From Pseudomonadota bacterium (GTDB taxonomy: Bacteria; Pseudomonadota; Gammaproteobacteria; Steroidobacterales; Steroidobacteraceae), in NCBI GenBank assembly GCA_021816775.1, contig JAKAXA010000006.1, positions 1 to 64,000 of the forward strand: a stretch of 64,000 nucleotides of DNA. The letters run 5' to 3'. The translations under genes were made by a program, and so were the position numbers. Each line of letters opens with the position of its first letter. Position 1 is the stretch's first letter. The notes beneath the pieces are model-generated. The model did no database searches and had not been told where the DNA came from. It saw only the letters and a list, made by a program, of their open reading frames with translations. This document shows positions 1 to 9,694 of the stretch, in pieces.

Positions 1-199
1 TGCCCCGCGCCTCCCTGGTGAGGTAAGATTTTGGCCCAGCTAAGACAATCGATCGATCCACCCGATCCACCGCCTCAGGAGCCCCCAGCCCCCTGCTCCA
101 GGCTCATACCTGAATTGGAAAAGACTCGTGCCCTGACCTGAAGTGTCCTGAGCGCTCTCAACAGTCCGAGGGCTCGGCGCTTCGTCTCGCCCGCCGTAT

Positions 200-2020
200 T
201 CAGTTGCGCGGCCAGACCTGGATCCGCTCGGCATCCAGGTCGAATCGGCAGTGCTGTCCCGGCGCCAGATCGTGCCCGCAGGCCGCCCGGATGCGCGCCT
301 CCCCGAAACGGATCAGCGCCCGCGGCAGCGGCCCGTCGCCGAGCGCCTCGACCGTGCCGGCGTGCCGGCCGCCCTCGTGCAGCCAGACGCGATCCGCCGG
401 GATACTCCAGCCGACGGGGCCCGCCGGCAGCGGCGGACCGGGTATATCGAGCGTCACCCCGTGGCCGAGCGCGATCCGGTTGGCGCCGGCGGCGAGCCCT
501 TCGCTCACGTTGTCGGCGCCCAACAGCCGCGCGGCAAGCTCGTTGACCGGGCGGCGCAGCACGCGCTCGGCCGGGCCGCTCTGCAGCGGGCGCCCGCCCG
601 AGAGCACCAGGATCTCATCGGCGAGCAGCAGCGCCTCGCCCGGGTCGTGGGTGACCAGCAAGGTGGTGATGGGCAGCTCCGCCTGCAGAGCGCGCATCTC
701 GCGGCGCAATGTGCCGCGCAGCGGGGCATCGAGCGCGGAGAACGGCTCATCGAGCAGCAGCAGATCCGCCGGACGCACCAGCGCGCGGGCCAGTGCGACC
801 CGTTGCTGCTGTCCGAGGGACAGCTGCGCGGGTCGCCGGTGCGCCAGATTCGTCAGTCCCAGGCGCTCGAGCCAGCGCGCCGCGAGCGCCGCATCGGCGC
901 CGGCGGGAAAGCGCAGCTGCCCGGCTACGTCGAGATGGGGAAACAGCGCGTAACTCTGCGGAACGTAGCCGATGCGGCGTCGGTCGGGCTCGAGCCCGGT
1001 CAGGTCCCGCGATCCGATCCGGATCACGCCGCGCTCCGGACGCTCCAGTCCCGCGATCAGCTTCAAGGTCAGCGACTTGCCCGAGCCCGATGGACCCAGA
1101 ATCGCGAGCCGGCGTGCCTCGCTCGACCAGTGCACCGCCAGGTGAAAGCCCGGCAGATGCCTTTCAAACTCGAAGGACAGACCCGTCGCAGCGGCCGGCG
1201 CCGCCGGCGCACTCGGTATCGCAAGGCGCGGCGCAGCGGCGGCCGCTGGCGCCGGACCGCGCGGCGCGCGCCGCTCGCGCACCACGGTGCTCAGAGTCAT
1301 GATCGCGAGCGCGAGCCCGATCGCCGGCAGCAGCACGGGGAGCATGGCCGGCAACCCCTGGTCGCCGAATGCGACGTACGTGTAGACCGGCAGCGAGTAC
1401 GGATGGTAGGCGACCATCACCGTGGCGCCGAACTCGCCGAAGGCGCGCAGCCACGCCAGGAGCAGTCCGGCGAGCAGCGCCGGCCTCGCCGCCGGCAGTG
1501 TCGCGCGCAGGAACACCGCGAGGCGGCCGCGCCCGAGCGTCGAGGCGACATCCTCGATCGCCGGATCGATCGACTCGAACGCGGACCGGGCCGCGATGAT
1601 GACGAACGGAGCGGAGACGAACGCCTCGGCCAGCACGATGCCCGCGAATGAGTCGGTGAGCGCGCCGTCGGCGAGGCGGCCGAGCGGAGCGTTGTAGCCG
1701 AGCAGGAACAACAGCAGCACGCCGCTGGCGAGCGGTGGCAGCGCGAGCGGCAGTTGCACGAGAAAGCCGAGCACTCCCATGGTGCGCCCGCGCACGCGCG
1801 CCAGAAGGAACCCGAGCGGAATGCCGCACAGCGCCGTGAGCAGCGTCGCGCTGCTCGCACTGGCGAGCGATACGGCGCACGCGCGCGCCAGGGCCGGATA
1901 GTCGACACGGCTCCAATGCGCCGCCACGGCGGCCTGCACCCCGGCGATCAGCGGCGCGACGAGATAGATCGCGAGCAGGCCGGCGAGCCAGGGCAGGGGC
2001 GAGGCGATCTTGCGCGTCAC
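200..2020 (-). CDS. Fused molybdate/tungstate-type ABC transporter, permease plus ATPase (ModB-ModC fusion)
   Basis: One reading frame of about 606 residues joins an inner-membrane permease to its ATPase. Residues 1 to about 270 hold several hydrophobic segments and a permease loop rich in EAF and AFGEFGA-type motifs, typical of ModB/CysT permeases. From about residue 285 comes an ABC ATPase with Walker A GPSGSGKS (Lys about 315), Q-loop VPQSYALF, signature LSLGQQQR (LSGGQ variant) and Walker B LLLLDEP. A short TOBE-like tail follows (ADNVSEG onward), which in this family binds oxyanion or regulates. I chose the GTG at 2020 because it directly precedes the first membrane segment; the frame is open further upstream but the sequence there is not protein-like. 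It lies 40 nt behind its binding-protein gene. Substrate (molybdate, tungstate or sulfate) is inferred from family resemblance only. Confidence 0.85.
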   Translation of the reverse strand: MTRKIASPLPWLAGLLAIYLVAPLIAGVQAAVAAHWSRVDYPALARACAVSLASASSATLLTALCGIPLGFLLARVRGRTMGVLGFLVQLPLALPPLASGVLLLFLLGYNAPLGRLADGALTDSFAGIVLAEAFVSAPFVIIAARSAFESIDPAIEDVASTLGRGRLAVFLRATLPAARPALLAGLLLAWLRAFGEFGATVMVAYHPYSLPVYTYVAFGDQGLPAMLPVLLPAIGLALAIMTLSTVVRERRAPRGPAPAAAAAPRLAIPSAPAAPAAATGLSFEFERHLPGFHLAVHWSSEARRLAILGPSGSGKSLTLKLIAGLERPERGVIRIGSRDLTGLEPDRRRIGYVPQSYALFPHLDVAGQLRFPAGADAALAARWLERLGLTNLAHRRPAQLSLGQQQRVALARALVRPADLLLLDEPFSALDAPLRGTLRREMRALQAELPITTLLVTHDPGEALLLADEILVLSGGRPLQSGPAERVLRRPVNELAARLLGADNVSEGLAAGANRIALGHGVTLDIPGPPLPAGPVGWSIPADRVWLHEGGRHAGTVEALGDGPLPRALIRFGEARIRAACGHDLAPGQHCRFDLDAERIQVWPRN

Positions 2021-2060
2021 GCCAGGCGCCCGCGGTGCGTGAGGCGGCGCCCCGCGCGAC

Positions 2061-3008
2061 TCATGTGCGCGGGCCGCTCGCCAGGAGGCGGCGCAGTTGC
2101 GCCGGCAGATCGCGGACATCGCCGCTGACGAGGGGCCGCAGCAGGATCAGGCCGTGCGAGCGCAGCAGCGCGCGGCCCTCGGGTCCGAGCAGAAACGCGA
2201 TGAACGCTACCGCGGCGCGCGGGTGCGGCGCGTGGCGTACGAGCGCGATCGTGTACAGGGCCTCGGGCGTGATGGCGGGCGGCAGCCGCACCGACGGGAT
2301 ATGCGCAGCGTCCGTCTCCGTCGAATAGAAGAAGCCCGCGTCGAGCTGGCCGGACTGCAGGCGTCCCACCAGCGTCTCCTCGGGCAGCACCTGCGCGGGG
2401 TTCTCCCGCCGGCCGAGGATGCGCCGCGCGAGTCCGGGCAGGTGGTAGTAGGCGGCGGCGCGTCGCATCAGCTCGAGCGTCTGGGCGCCCTTGGGATCGA
2501 GCTTCGGGTCGGTGCGTCCGAGGCGCATGCCCGGACGCTGCAGCACGAGATACCACGGGTGCGATCGCCACAGCGGCGCGAAGCGGCTGTGCGGGTTGTA
2601 GCCGATCACCAGCGGCGAGCGCGCGAAGGTGATGTACGCCTCGATCCGATTGCCGTGGCGCTTGCCCATGAGGCGGGCATTCACCGCGGGCGCGGCGCTG
2701 AGGAACACATCCGCGCGCCGCAGATGCGCGCGGATCTCGTTCGCGAGCAGCTGCGAGCCGCCGGCGAAGCCGCGGAAATGATCGCCGCTGGCGCGGTCGA
2801 ACGCGGGACCGACGGCGCGTTCCATCAGGTTGACCAGCGAGCCGGCGTAGAGCACCGAGACGTCGGTGCCGGCGCGGGCGGTCGCGGCGAGAAGCCCCGT
2901 CAGCAGTACGGCGGCCGCCGTGCAGAGCGCCCGCCGCAGATGCCCCGACGTTCGGTGGGCCTGCTGGCCGGACAGGGTCGCCTGCGAATTGCGCGCTCGT
3001 TCAAACAC
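2061..3008 (-). CDS. Periplasmic molybdate/tungstate-type substrate-binding protein (ModA/WtpA-like)
   Basis: The 315-residue product has an N-terminal stretch ending in a signal peptide (hydrophobic core AAAVLLTGLLAATARA, likely cleavage after ARA near residue 46). The mature protein starts with VSVLYAGSLVNLME, the first-strand motif of the WtpA/ModA oxyanion-binding family, followed by a GGSQLLANEI segment and a C-terminal AVAFIAFLLGPEGRALL helix typical of these proteins. It would capture the oxyanion in the periplasm and deliver it to the fused ModBC transporter 40 nt downstream. The start is taken as GTG at 3008; a later start just before the signal peptide is possible, since the first 25 residues are unusually polar. 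Tungstate versus molybdate cannot be decided here. Confidence 0.8.
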   Translation of the reverse strand: MFERARNSQATLSGQQAHRTSGHLRRALCTAAAVLLTGLLAATARAGTDVSVLYAGSLVNLMERAVGPAFDRASGDHFRGFAGGSQLLANEIRAHLRRADVFLSAAPAVNARLMGKRHGNRIEAYITFARSPLVIGYNPHSRFAPLWRSHPWYLVLQRPGMRLGRTDPKLDPKGAQTLELMRRAAAYYHLPGLARRILGRRENPAQVLPEETLVGRLQSGQLDAGFFYSTETDAAHIPSVRLPPAITPEALYTIALVRHAPHPRAAVAFIAFLLGPEGRALLRSHGLILLRPLVSGDVRDLPAQLRRLLASGPRT

Positions 3009-3068
3009 AGTCAGATCCTACAACAAATTCCTCCGCCCGCTCCGGCGGTGCACGGCGCTCCGGAGCGC

Positions 3069-4052
<984 letters not shown>

Positions 4053-4089
4053 CTAGCAGATCGGCGCCGCGATGCCCACGAACGGCCCG

Positions 4090-4117
4090 CTGCCGCAGGC
4101 CGCGTGCCGGCTATAAT
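4090..4117 (+). promoter_or_regulatory. Possible sigma-70 promoter for the holA operon
   Basis: A perfect TATAAT at 4112 to 4117 sits 30 nt before the chosen holA start, in the only divergent gap of this region. The best -35 is weak (CTGCCG at 4090 to 4095, spacer 16). The -10 match in such GC-rich DNA is the main support. Confidence 0.35.
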
Positions 4118-4147
4118 CACCGTTGCGGTCCCCAGCGGCGATCAGGC

Positions 4148-5158
4148 TTGAAACTCACCTCCGACGCCCTCGATGCGCATCTCGCGCAAAAACTGCTCCC
4201 GGCGTACCTGATCTCCGGCGACGAGCCGCTGCTCGCCGCCGAGGCCGCCGATGCCGTGCGCGCGCGTGCACGCGCGGCGGGCTACACCGAGCGCGACGTG
4301 CACTTCGTCGAGCGCGCCGCCGATTGGGATGACGTGCGCGCCTCGGCCGGGACGCTGTCGCTGTTCGGCTCGCGGCGCGTGCTCGAGGTGCGCCTCGGCA
4401 GCGCGCGCCCCGGTGCCAGCGGCGGGGCGGTGCTGGCGGAGCTGATCGGGCGGGCCGATGCGGACACGGTGTTGCTGGTGCTCTCGCCGCGGCTCGATCG
4501 GGATGCGCAGGCGGCCAAATGGGTCCAGGCCGCCCAGACGCACGGCGCCTGGGTCGCGGTCTGGCCGGTCGAGCCCGGCAAGTTCGTTCCGTGGCTTCGA
4601 GCGCGCAGCCGGCGCATGGGTCTTGCGCTCGATGGCGAGGCCCTCGAGCTGCTGGCCGCGCGCACCGAGGGCAACCTGCTCGCCGCCCACCAGGAGCTCG
4701 AGAAGCTCCGGCTGCTCGCCCCGCAAGCCCCTGGCGGAGCCGCTGCGGCGCTCGCCGGCGTCGCCGACAGCGCCCGGTTCGATGTCTTCGGCCTCTGCGA
4801 GGCGGCCCTCGCCGGGGTCCCCGGCCGGGCCCTGCGGGTTCTTGCGGGGCTGCGCGCCGAGGGCACCGAACCCACGCTGGCGCTGTGGGCCCTCACCAAG
4901 GCGCTGCGCGAGCTCTCGGGCGCGATTGCCGGACCGCGCGGCGGGGCGCGCACTTGGCAGCGGCCGAGCGCGGGGCTGGAGGCGGCGGTGCGGCGGGCGG
5001 GCCGTCTCTCGCTGCGCGCCCTGATGCTGCGCGCCGCGCGCGCCGACCGCATGATCAAGGGGCGCCTCGGCGGCGATCCCTGGGATGAGATGGCGCTGCT
5101 GGCCTCGGACCTGTGCGCGCGGCCGGCCTTGCCGGCGCCGCGATCCATGGTCAAATAG
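4148..5158 (+). CDS. holA: DNA polymerase III, delta subunit
   Basis: The delta subunit opens the beta sliding clamp within the gamma/tau clamp-loader complex. The 336-residue product begins LKLTSDALDAHL and carries PAYLISGDEPLL, the degenerate P-loop-like segment of the delta family, followed by RARARAAGYTERDVHFVE and a C-terminal helical collar domain (ADRMIKGRLGGDPWDEMALLA). The open frame runs much further upstream, but homology begins at the TTG at 4148. No strong ribosome site is visible, so this start is the least certain part. In many gammaproteobacteria lptE and leuS precede holA; here a divergent peptidase gene stands there instead. nadD follows after 45 nt. Confidence 0.93.
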   Translation: MKLTSDALDAHLAQKLLPAYLISGDEPLLAAEAADAVRARARAAGYTERDVHFVERAADWDDVRASAGTLSLFGSRRVLEVRLGSARPGASGGAVLAELIGRADADTVLLVLSPRLDRDAQAAKWVQAAQTHGAWVAVWPVEPGKFVPWLRARSRRMGLALDGEALELLAARTEGNLLAAHQELEKLRLLAPQAPGGAAAALAGVADSARFDVFGLCEAALAGVPGRALRVLAGLRAEGTEPTLALWALTKALRELSGAIAGPRGGARTWQRPSAGLEAAVRRAGRLSLRALMLRAARADRMIKGRLGGDPWDEMALLASDLCARPALPAPRSMVK

Positions 5159-5203
5159 CGCCCGGATCGCCGTGTCGCGGGCACGGCATGACGCACGGAC
5201 ACC

Positions 5204-5845
5204 ATGCACCCCATCGGTCTTTTCGGCGGTACGTTCGACCCTATCCACTACGGGCATCTGCGCACGGCGTTCGAGCTGTGGCAGCTGCTCGGCCTCGAGG
5301 AAGTGCGCTTTCTGCCGGCGGGCAATCCGCCGCACCGCGAGCAGCCGCTCGCCAGCGCCGAGCTGCGGCTGCGCATGGTGAGCGCCGCCGTCGCCGCTGA
5401 GCCGGCCTTTACCGTCGATGACCGGGAGATCCGCCGCAGCGGGGTGTCCTATTCGGTGGATACCCTGGCCGAGCTGCGCCAGGAGTACCCGCACCGCTCG
5501 CTGTGCCTGCTGCTCGGCATGGACGCCTTTCTCGGGCTGCCCCACTGGCATCGCTGGCGCGAGCTGCTCGAGCTTGCGCACATCGTCGTCGCCCACCGCC
5601 CCGGCTGGAAGGCGCCGACCATGGGCCCGCTCGGGGAGGTCATGGTCGATCACGGCACCGGCGCCATTCGCGAGCTGCACGAGCGGGCCGCGGGGCGGAT
5701 CTACGTTCACGCGGTGACGCAGCTGGAGATCTCCTCCACCGAGCTGCGCCAGCTGATCGTCGCGGGCCGCGATCCGCGCTATCTGGTGCCCGATGAGGTG
5801 CGGCGCATTCTCCTCGACACGCAGTGCTATTCTTCCCGCGCATGA
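5204..5845 (+). CDS. nadD: Nicotinate-nucleotide adenylyltransferase
   Basis: It converts nicotinate mononucleotide and ATP to nicotinate adenine dinucleotide in NAD synthesis. The 213-residue protein starts MHPIGLFGGTFDPIHYGH, with the GGTFDPIHxGH nucleotidyltransferase motif at residues 8 to 18, and has ISSTELRQLI near the C-terminus, the second ATP-binding signature. Length is typical. Its stop codon overlaps the next start (ATGA), so it should be translationally coupled to rsfS. The holA-nadD-rsfS-rlmH order is a familiar gammaproteobacterial one. Confidence 0.97.
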   Translation: MHPIGLFGGTFDPIHYGHLRTAFELWQLLGLEEVRFLPAGNPPHREQPLASAELRLRMVSAAVAAEPAFTVDDREIRRSGVSYSVDTLAELRQEYPHRSLCLLLGMDAFLGLPHWHRWRELLELAHIVVAHRPGWKAPTMGPLGEVMVDHGTGAIRELHERAAGRIYVHAVTQLEISSTELRQLIVAGRDPRYLVPDEVRRILLDTQCYSSRA

Positions 5846-6255
5846 GCACCCGAACCGCTGCCCGCCGCGGCAAGACCCCCCGCTCCCGGGCCAAGGGCGC
5901 CTCGGCCCTGCTGCGCGTCGTGCTCGCGGCGCTCGAGGACATGAAGGCCGTCAACGTCAAGGTGATCGACGTGCGGGAACTCACCGACGTGGCCGACACC
6001 CTGATCATCGCCTCGGGGACCTCCGACCGGCACGTCCGCTCGATCTGTGATCGGGTCATCGAGCAGAGCAAGGCGAGCGGCATGCGCCCGCTCGGCACCG
6101 AGGGCGAGCGCGAAGGCGAGTGGGTTCTGGTCGACCTGCAGGACATCGTCGTGCACGTCATGCTGCCGCGCGTGCGCGAGTTCTACGCCCTGGAGCGGCT
6201 CTGGGAAGCCGGCGCGGCGCCCGAAGCGAGCGCGCACACGGCGAGCCACTCCTAG
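5842..6255 (+). CDS. rsfS: Ribosomal silencing factor RsfS
   Basis: RsfS binds ribosomal protein L14 and blocks subunit joining when nutrients fall. The 137-residue product has the family core AALEDMKAVNVKVIDV, then DTLIIASGTSDRHVRSI and GEWVLVDLQDIVVHVMLPRVREFY, ending just after the typical RLWE segment. It is preceded by a short Arg/Lys-rich N-terminal extension. The start is the ATG at 5842 overlapping the nadD stop; the frame is open 18 nt earlier, but that ATG would lie deep inside nadD. Confidence 0.96.
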   Translation: MSTRTAARRGKTPRSRAKGASALLRVVLAALEDMKAVNVKVIDVRELTDVADTLIIASGTSDRHVRSICDRVIEQSKASGMRPLGTEGEREGEWVLVDLQDIVVHVMLPRVREFYALERLWEAGAAPEASAHTASHS

Positions 6256-6277
6256 CCGCGGCCGGACGGCGCCGGCA

Positions 6278-6748
6278 ATGCGCGTGCGGCTCATTGCGGT
6301 GGGGACCCGTCCACCGCCCTGGGTGAGCCGGGGTTACGAGGAGTACGCCCGCCGGCTCGGGCCGCGCCTGAAGCTCACGCTGATGCCGCTCGAGCCGGGC
6401 CGGCGCGCTGCCGGCCAGGATCCGCGGCGGGCGATCGAGGCGGAGGGGCGCAAGATGCTCGCCGCCGTCCATCCGGGCGAGTTCGTGGCCGCGCTCGATG
6501 AGCACGGCACTGAAATGGCGACCCCGGCGTTCGCTGACTGGCTCGCCGCGCGCCTGCAGGACGGGCGGGACCTGGCCTTCCTGATCGGCGGTCCGGACGG
6601 ATTCGCCCCCGAAGTGCGCGCCCGGGCCGACCTGCTGCTGTCGCTCTCGCGGCTGACGCTGCCGCACGCCCTGGTGCGCGTCGTGCTGGCCGAGCAGCTG
6701 TACCGGGCGCTTAGCATTCACGCGCATCACCCGTATCATCGCGCCTGA
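6278..6748 (+). CDS. rlmH: 23S rRNA (pseudouridine1915-N3)-methyltransferase
   Basis: RlmH methylates the pseudouridine at position 1915 in helix 69 of 23S rRNA after subunit assembly. The 156-residue protein (family norm about 155) starts MRVRLIAVGTRPPPWV and has the SPOUT-fold AdoMet knot with LIGGPDGF and SLSRLTLPHALVRVVLAEQLYRA, ending IHAHHPYHRA. The last motif is the catalytic C-terminus with the conserved His/Tyr pattern. The frame is open far upstream inside rsfS, but homology fixes the ATG at 6278. Its stop overlaps the maf start. Confidence 0.97.
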   Translation: MRVRLIAVGTRPPPWVSRGYEEYARRLGPRLKLTLMPLEPGRRAAGQDPRRAIEAEGRKMLAAVHPGEFVAALDEHGTEMATPAFADWLAARLQDGRDLAFLIGGPDGFAPEVRARADLLLSLSRLTLPHALVRVVLAEQLYRALSIHAHHPYHRA

Positions 6749-7350
6749 TGAGCCTCGAGCCCGCCACCGCGGTCATCTGCCTCGCCTCCGCCTCGCCGCG
6801 GCGGCGCGACCTGCTTTGGCAGATCGGCGTGCCACACAAGGCGGTGGCGGCGAACATCGATGAGAATCCGCTGCCCGGCGAGTCGCCGCACGATTACGTC
6901 GAGCGGCTGGCGCTGGAGAAGGCGATAACCGTGCGCAACCGCGGCGAGCGCCTGCCGGTGCTCGCGGCCGACACCGCCGTGGTGCTCGAGGGCGCCGTCT
7001 ACGGCAAACCCGTCGACCGCGCCGATGCGCTCGCCATGCTGGGCCGGCTCTCCGGCCGGGTTCACCAGGTCCTGACGGCGGTTGCGCTGGCAAGCGAGCG
7101 CAGCGTCGAGGTGCGCGTCAGCGCCAGCTCGGTGCGCCTGCGCGACCTGACGCTGGCGGAGCGGGAGGCGTACTGGCAGACCGGCGAGCCGCGCGACAAG
7201 GCGGGCGCCTACGCCATTCAGGGCTTCGGCAGCGTGTTGGTCGAATCGCTCACCGGCAGCTACTCCGGCGTGGTGGGATTGCCGCTCGCGGAAACAGCGG
7301 AGCTGCTGCGCACGGCCGGCATCGGCTATTGGCGGGGAAGCCGCGCTTGA
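6748..7350 (+). CDS. maf: Maf family nucleoside triphosphate pyrophosphatase (dTTP/UTP type)
   Basis: Maf proteins hydrolyse dTTP, UTP and modified pyrimidine triphosphates and are linked to septum control. The 200-residue product shows SASPRRRDLL near residue 12 (phosphate-binding loop), the catalytic Asp in AADTAVV near residue 73, GKPVDRADALAML, and KAGAYAIQGFGSVLVESLTGSYSGV-type C-terminal motifs. The ATG overlaps the rlmH stop by one base. The next gene, rng, begins within its last codons, as in the common gammaproteobacterial maf-rng pair. Confidence 0.95.
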   Translation: MSLEPATAVICLASASPRRRDLLWQIGVPHKAVAANIDENPLPGESPHDYVERLALEKAITVRNRGERLPVLAADTAVVLEGAVYGKPVDRADALAMLGRLSGRVHQVLTAVALASERSVEVRVSASSVRLRDLTLAEREAYWQTGEPRDKAGAYAIQGFGSVLVESLTGSYSGVVGLPLAETAELLRTAGIGYWRGSRA

Positions 7351-8816
7351 GGGAGATTCTGCTCAACGTTGGGCCCGGTGAGACACGCGCCGCGCTCATC
7401 GAAGACGGCATCGTCCAGGAGATCTTCATCGAGCGCGCCAGCCGCCGCCGGCTGGTGAGCAATCTCTACAAAGGACGCGTGATGCGCGTGCTGCCGGGCA
7501 TGCAGGCGGCATTCGTGGACATTGGGCTCGAGCGCACCGCGTTCCTGCATGCCGATGACATCGTGAGCTCCCCGCTCGGGGAGGCGCCGCGCTCGCCGGC
7601 GGGTGCCGACGGACCGGTCGACGTGCGCCGCCTCGTCAGCCCGGGCGATGAGCTGCTCGTGCAGGTGATCAAGGACCCGATCGGCAGCAAGGGGGCGCGC
7701 CTGACGACGTTCGTCACGCTGCCGGCGCGCTATCTGGTGTATCTGCCCGAGGGCGAGGGCATCGGCGTGTCGGCGCGGATCGACGAGGAGGACGAGCGAG
7801 CCCGGCTGAAGGCGCTCGTGGCCGGGCTGCAGCCGGGCGGCCCCGGCGGCTACATCCTGCGCACCGCCGCCGAGGGCGCCACGGCCGAGGATCTGCGCGA
7901 GGACATGGGCTACCTGGAGCGGCTCTGGCAGCACGTGCGCCGGCTCGCGGCCGCCACGTCCGCGGGCGCGGTGGTGCACGAGGACCTGCCGCTCGCGCTG
8001 CGGCTGCTGCGCGATGAGCTCACGCGCGAGGTCGGCGTGGTGCGGGTCGATTCGGCCGAGGCCTTCGCGCGCATGAGCGTGTTCGCCGAGCAGTTCATGC
8101 CGGGCGCGGCCGCGCGGCTGGAGCTCTACAGCGGCGCGCGCCCGATATTCGATCTGCACGGCGTCGAGGAGGAGATCGGCCGCGCGCTCGAGCGGCGGGT
8201 GATGCTCAAGTCCGGCGGCCACCTGGTCATCGACCAGACCGAGGCGATGACCACCATCGACGTCAATACCGGCGGGTACGTCGGCCATCGCAACCTGGAG
8301 GAGACGAGCTTCCGCACCAACCTCGAGGCGGCCGAGTCGATCGGGCGGCAGCTGCGACTGCGCAACCTCGGCGGCATTATCATCATCGACTTCATCGACA
8401 TGCACGCCGAGGCGCATCGCCGGCAGATCCTGGCGGCGCTCGAGCGCTCCCTCGCCGGCGATCGGGCGCAGGCCCGCATCGTCAGCCTCTCGCCGCTTGG
8501 CCTGGTGGAGATGACCCGCAAGCGCACCCGCGAGAGCCTGGCGCACCTGCTGTGCGAGCCGTGCCCGGCGTGCGAGGGACGCGGGTTCATCAAGACCACC
8601 GAGACGGTCTGTCACGAGATTTTCCGCGAGCTGCTGCGCCAGGAGCGCGCCGCCTGCGGCGAGCTGCTGGTGCTGGCGCACCAGGCGGTGGTGGACCGCC
8701 TCCTCGAGGCCGAATCGGCGGCGCTGACGGGCCTGCAGCGCTCGGTCGGCCGCACGGTGCGGCTGCAGGTCGAGGCGCTCTACGGCGTCGACCAGTTCGA
8801 CGTCGTGGCGCTGTGA
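7347..8816 (+). CDS. rng: Ribonuclease G
   Basis: RNase G is the endonuclease that matures the 5' end of 16S rRNA and helps mRNA decay. The 489-residue protein has an N-terminal S1 domain (about residues 30 to 130, with YKGRVMRVLPGMQAAFVDIG), the catalytic Asp motifs TIDVNTGGYVG and IIIIDFIDM, and the zinc-link CEPCPACEGRG before the small C-terminal domain. It lacks the long RNase E scaffold. I prefer the TTG at 7347, overlapping the maf stop, because a GGGGA ribosome site lies about 8 nt upstream and the protein then begins REILLNVGPGETR like its relatives. A TTG at 7329 is the alternative. The large yhdP gene that follows rng in Escherichia coli is absent here. Confidence 0.96.
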   Translation: MREILLNVGPGETRAALIEDGIVQEIFIERASRRRLVSNLYKGRVMRVLPGMQAAFVDIGLERTAFLHADDIVSSPLGEAPRSPAGADGPVDVRRLVSPGDELLVQVIKDPIGSKGARLTTFVTLPARYLVYLPEGEGIGVSARIDEEDERARLKALVAGLQPGGPGGYILRTAAEGATAEDLREDMGYLERLWQHVRRLAAATSAGAVVHEDLPLALRLLRDELTREVGVVRVDSAEAFARMSVFAEQFMPGAAARLELYSGARPIFDLHGVEEEIGRALERRVMLKSGGHLVIDQTEAMTTIDVNTGGYVGHRNLEETSFRTNLEAAESIGRQLRLRNLGGIIIIDFIDMHAEAHRRQILAALERSLAGDRAQARIVSLSPLGLVEMTRKRTRESLAHLLCEPCPACEGRGFIKTTETVCHEIFRELLRQERAACGELLVLAHQAVVDRLLEAESAALTGLQRSVGRTVRLQVEALYGVDQFDVVAL

Positions 8817-8850
8817 AGCGCGCGCCCGGCGGACGGAGTAGGCTCTCCTC

Positions 8851-9663
8851 ATGACCATCGTGGCCGCGATCCAGATGACCTCGGGTCCTGAGGTAGAGGT
8901 CAATCTCGCGGACGCGAGGGTGCTGCTCGAGGAGGCCGCCGCGCGCGATGCGCAGCTCGCGGCGCTGCCGGAGAATTTCGCGTTCATGGGGCTGCGCGAG
9001 GCCGACCGGCGCGGCGTCCAGGAGCCCGACGGCCGCGGTCCCATTCAGGATTTTCTGGCCGAGACGGCGCGGCGGCTCGGCCTGTGGATCGTCGGCGGGA
9101 CCGTGCCCCTGGGCGGTGCGCCCGATGGGCGCGTAGCGCCCGCCTGCCTGGTGTATGACGCGGCAGGCGAGCGGCGCGCGCGCTACGACAAGATTCATCT
9201 GTTCGACGTGCAGCTGCCCGGCCGCGCCGAGAGCTACCGCGAGTCGGCGAACTTCGCACCCGGCGCCGAGCCTGTGGTGCTGGATACGCCCGCCGGACGG
9301 CTCGGACTGTCGGTCTGCTACGATGTGCGCTTCCCGGAGCTCTATCGGACGCTGAGCGCACGCGGGGCGCAGCTGTTCACGGTGCCGGCGGCGTTCACCG
9401 CCGCGACGGGACGCGCGCACTGGGAAGTGCTGCTGCGCGCCCGTGCGATCGAGAATCTCTGCGCGGTGATTGCTCCGGGGCAGTCCGGAGTGCACCCCAA
9501 CGGGCGCGAGACCTACGGCGACAGTCTGATCGTCGATCACTGGGGCCGGGTGCTTGCCCGGCTGGCGCAGGGGCGCGGTTGCATCACCGCCGACATCGAC
9601 CTCGAAGCCGAGCGGCGCGACCGCGAGAGTTTCCCGGCGCTCGAGCATCGCGTGCTCGGCTGA
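8851..9663 (+). CDS. Carbon-nitrogen hydrolase, probable deaminated glutathione amidase
   Basis: Nitrilase-superfamily amidase of 270 residues with the full catalytic triad: Glu about 41 (LPENFAF), Lys about 114 (YDKIHLFDV) and Cys about 156 ([14 protein letters not shown]). These local motifs match the Nit1/YbeM subgroup, which removes the amide from deaminated glutathione, a metabolite-repair reaction. Cytoplasmic; no signal peptide. It lies 34 nt after rng and 31 nt before tldD, a neighbourhood shared by many beta- and gammaproteobacteria. The exact substrate is inferred from the subgroup. Confidence 0.88.
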   Translation: MTIVAAIQMTSGPEVEVNLADARVLLEEAAARDAQLAALPENFAFMGLREADRRGVQEPDGRGPIQDFLAETARRLGLWIVGGTVPLGGAPDGRVAPACLVYDAAGERRARYDKIHLFDVQLPGRAESYRESANFAPGAEPVVLDTPAGRLGLSVCYDVRFPELYRTLSARGAQLFTVPAAFTAATGRAHWEVLLRARAIENLCAVIAPGQSGVHPNGRETYGDSLIVDHWGRVLARLAQGRGCITADIDLEAERRDRESFPALEHRVLG

Positions 9664-9694
9664 GCGCGCGCCCGCACTGAAACGGAAAGCCTAT

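Noticed and set aside
40..234. A 64-residue minus-strand frame at the window start
   Set aside because: No homology, atypical composition, and it overlaps the end of the modBC gene; no ribosome site.
251..1651. A 466-residue plus-strand frame opposite modBC
   Set aside because: Antisense shadow created by high GC; Arg/Gln-rich without domains, while the minus strand has a clear transporter.
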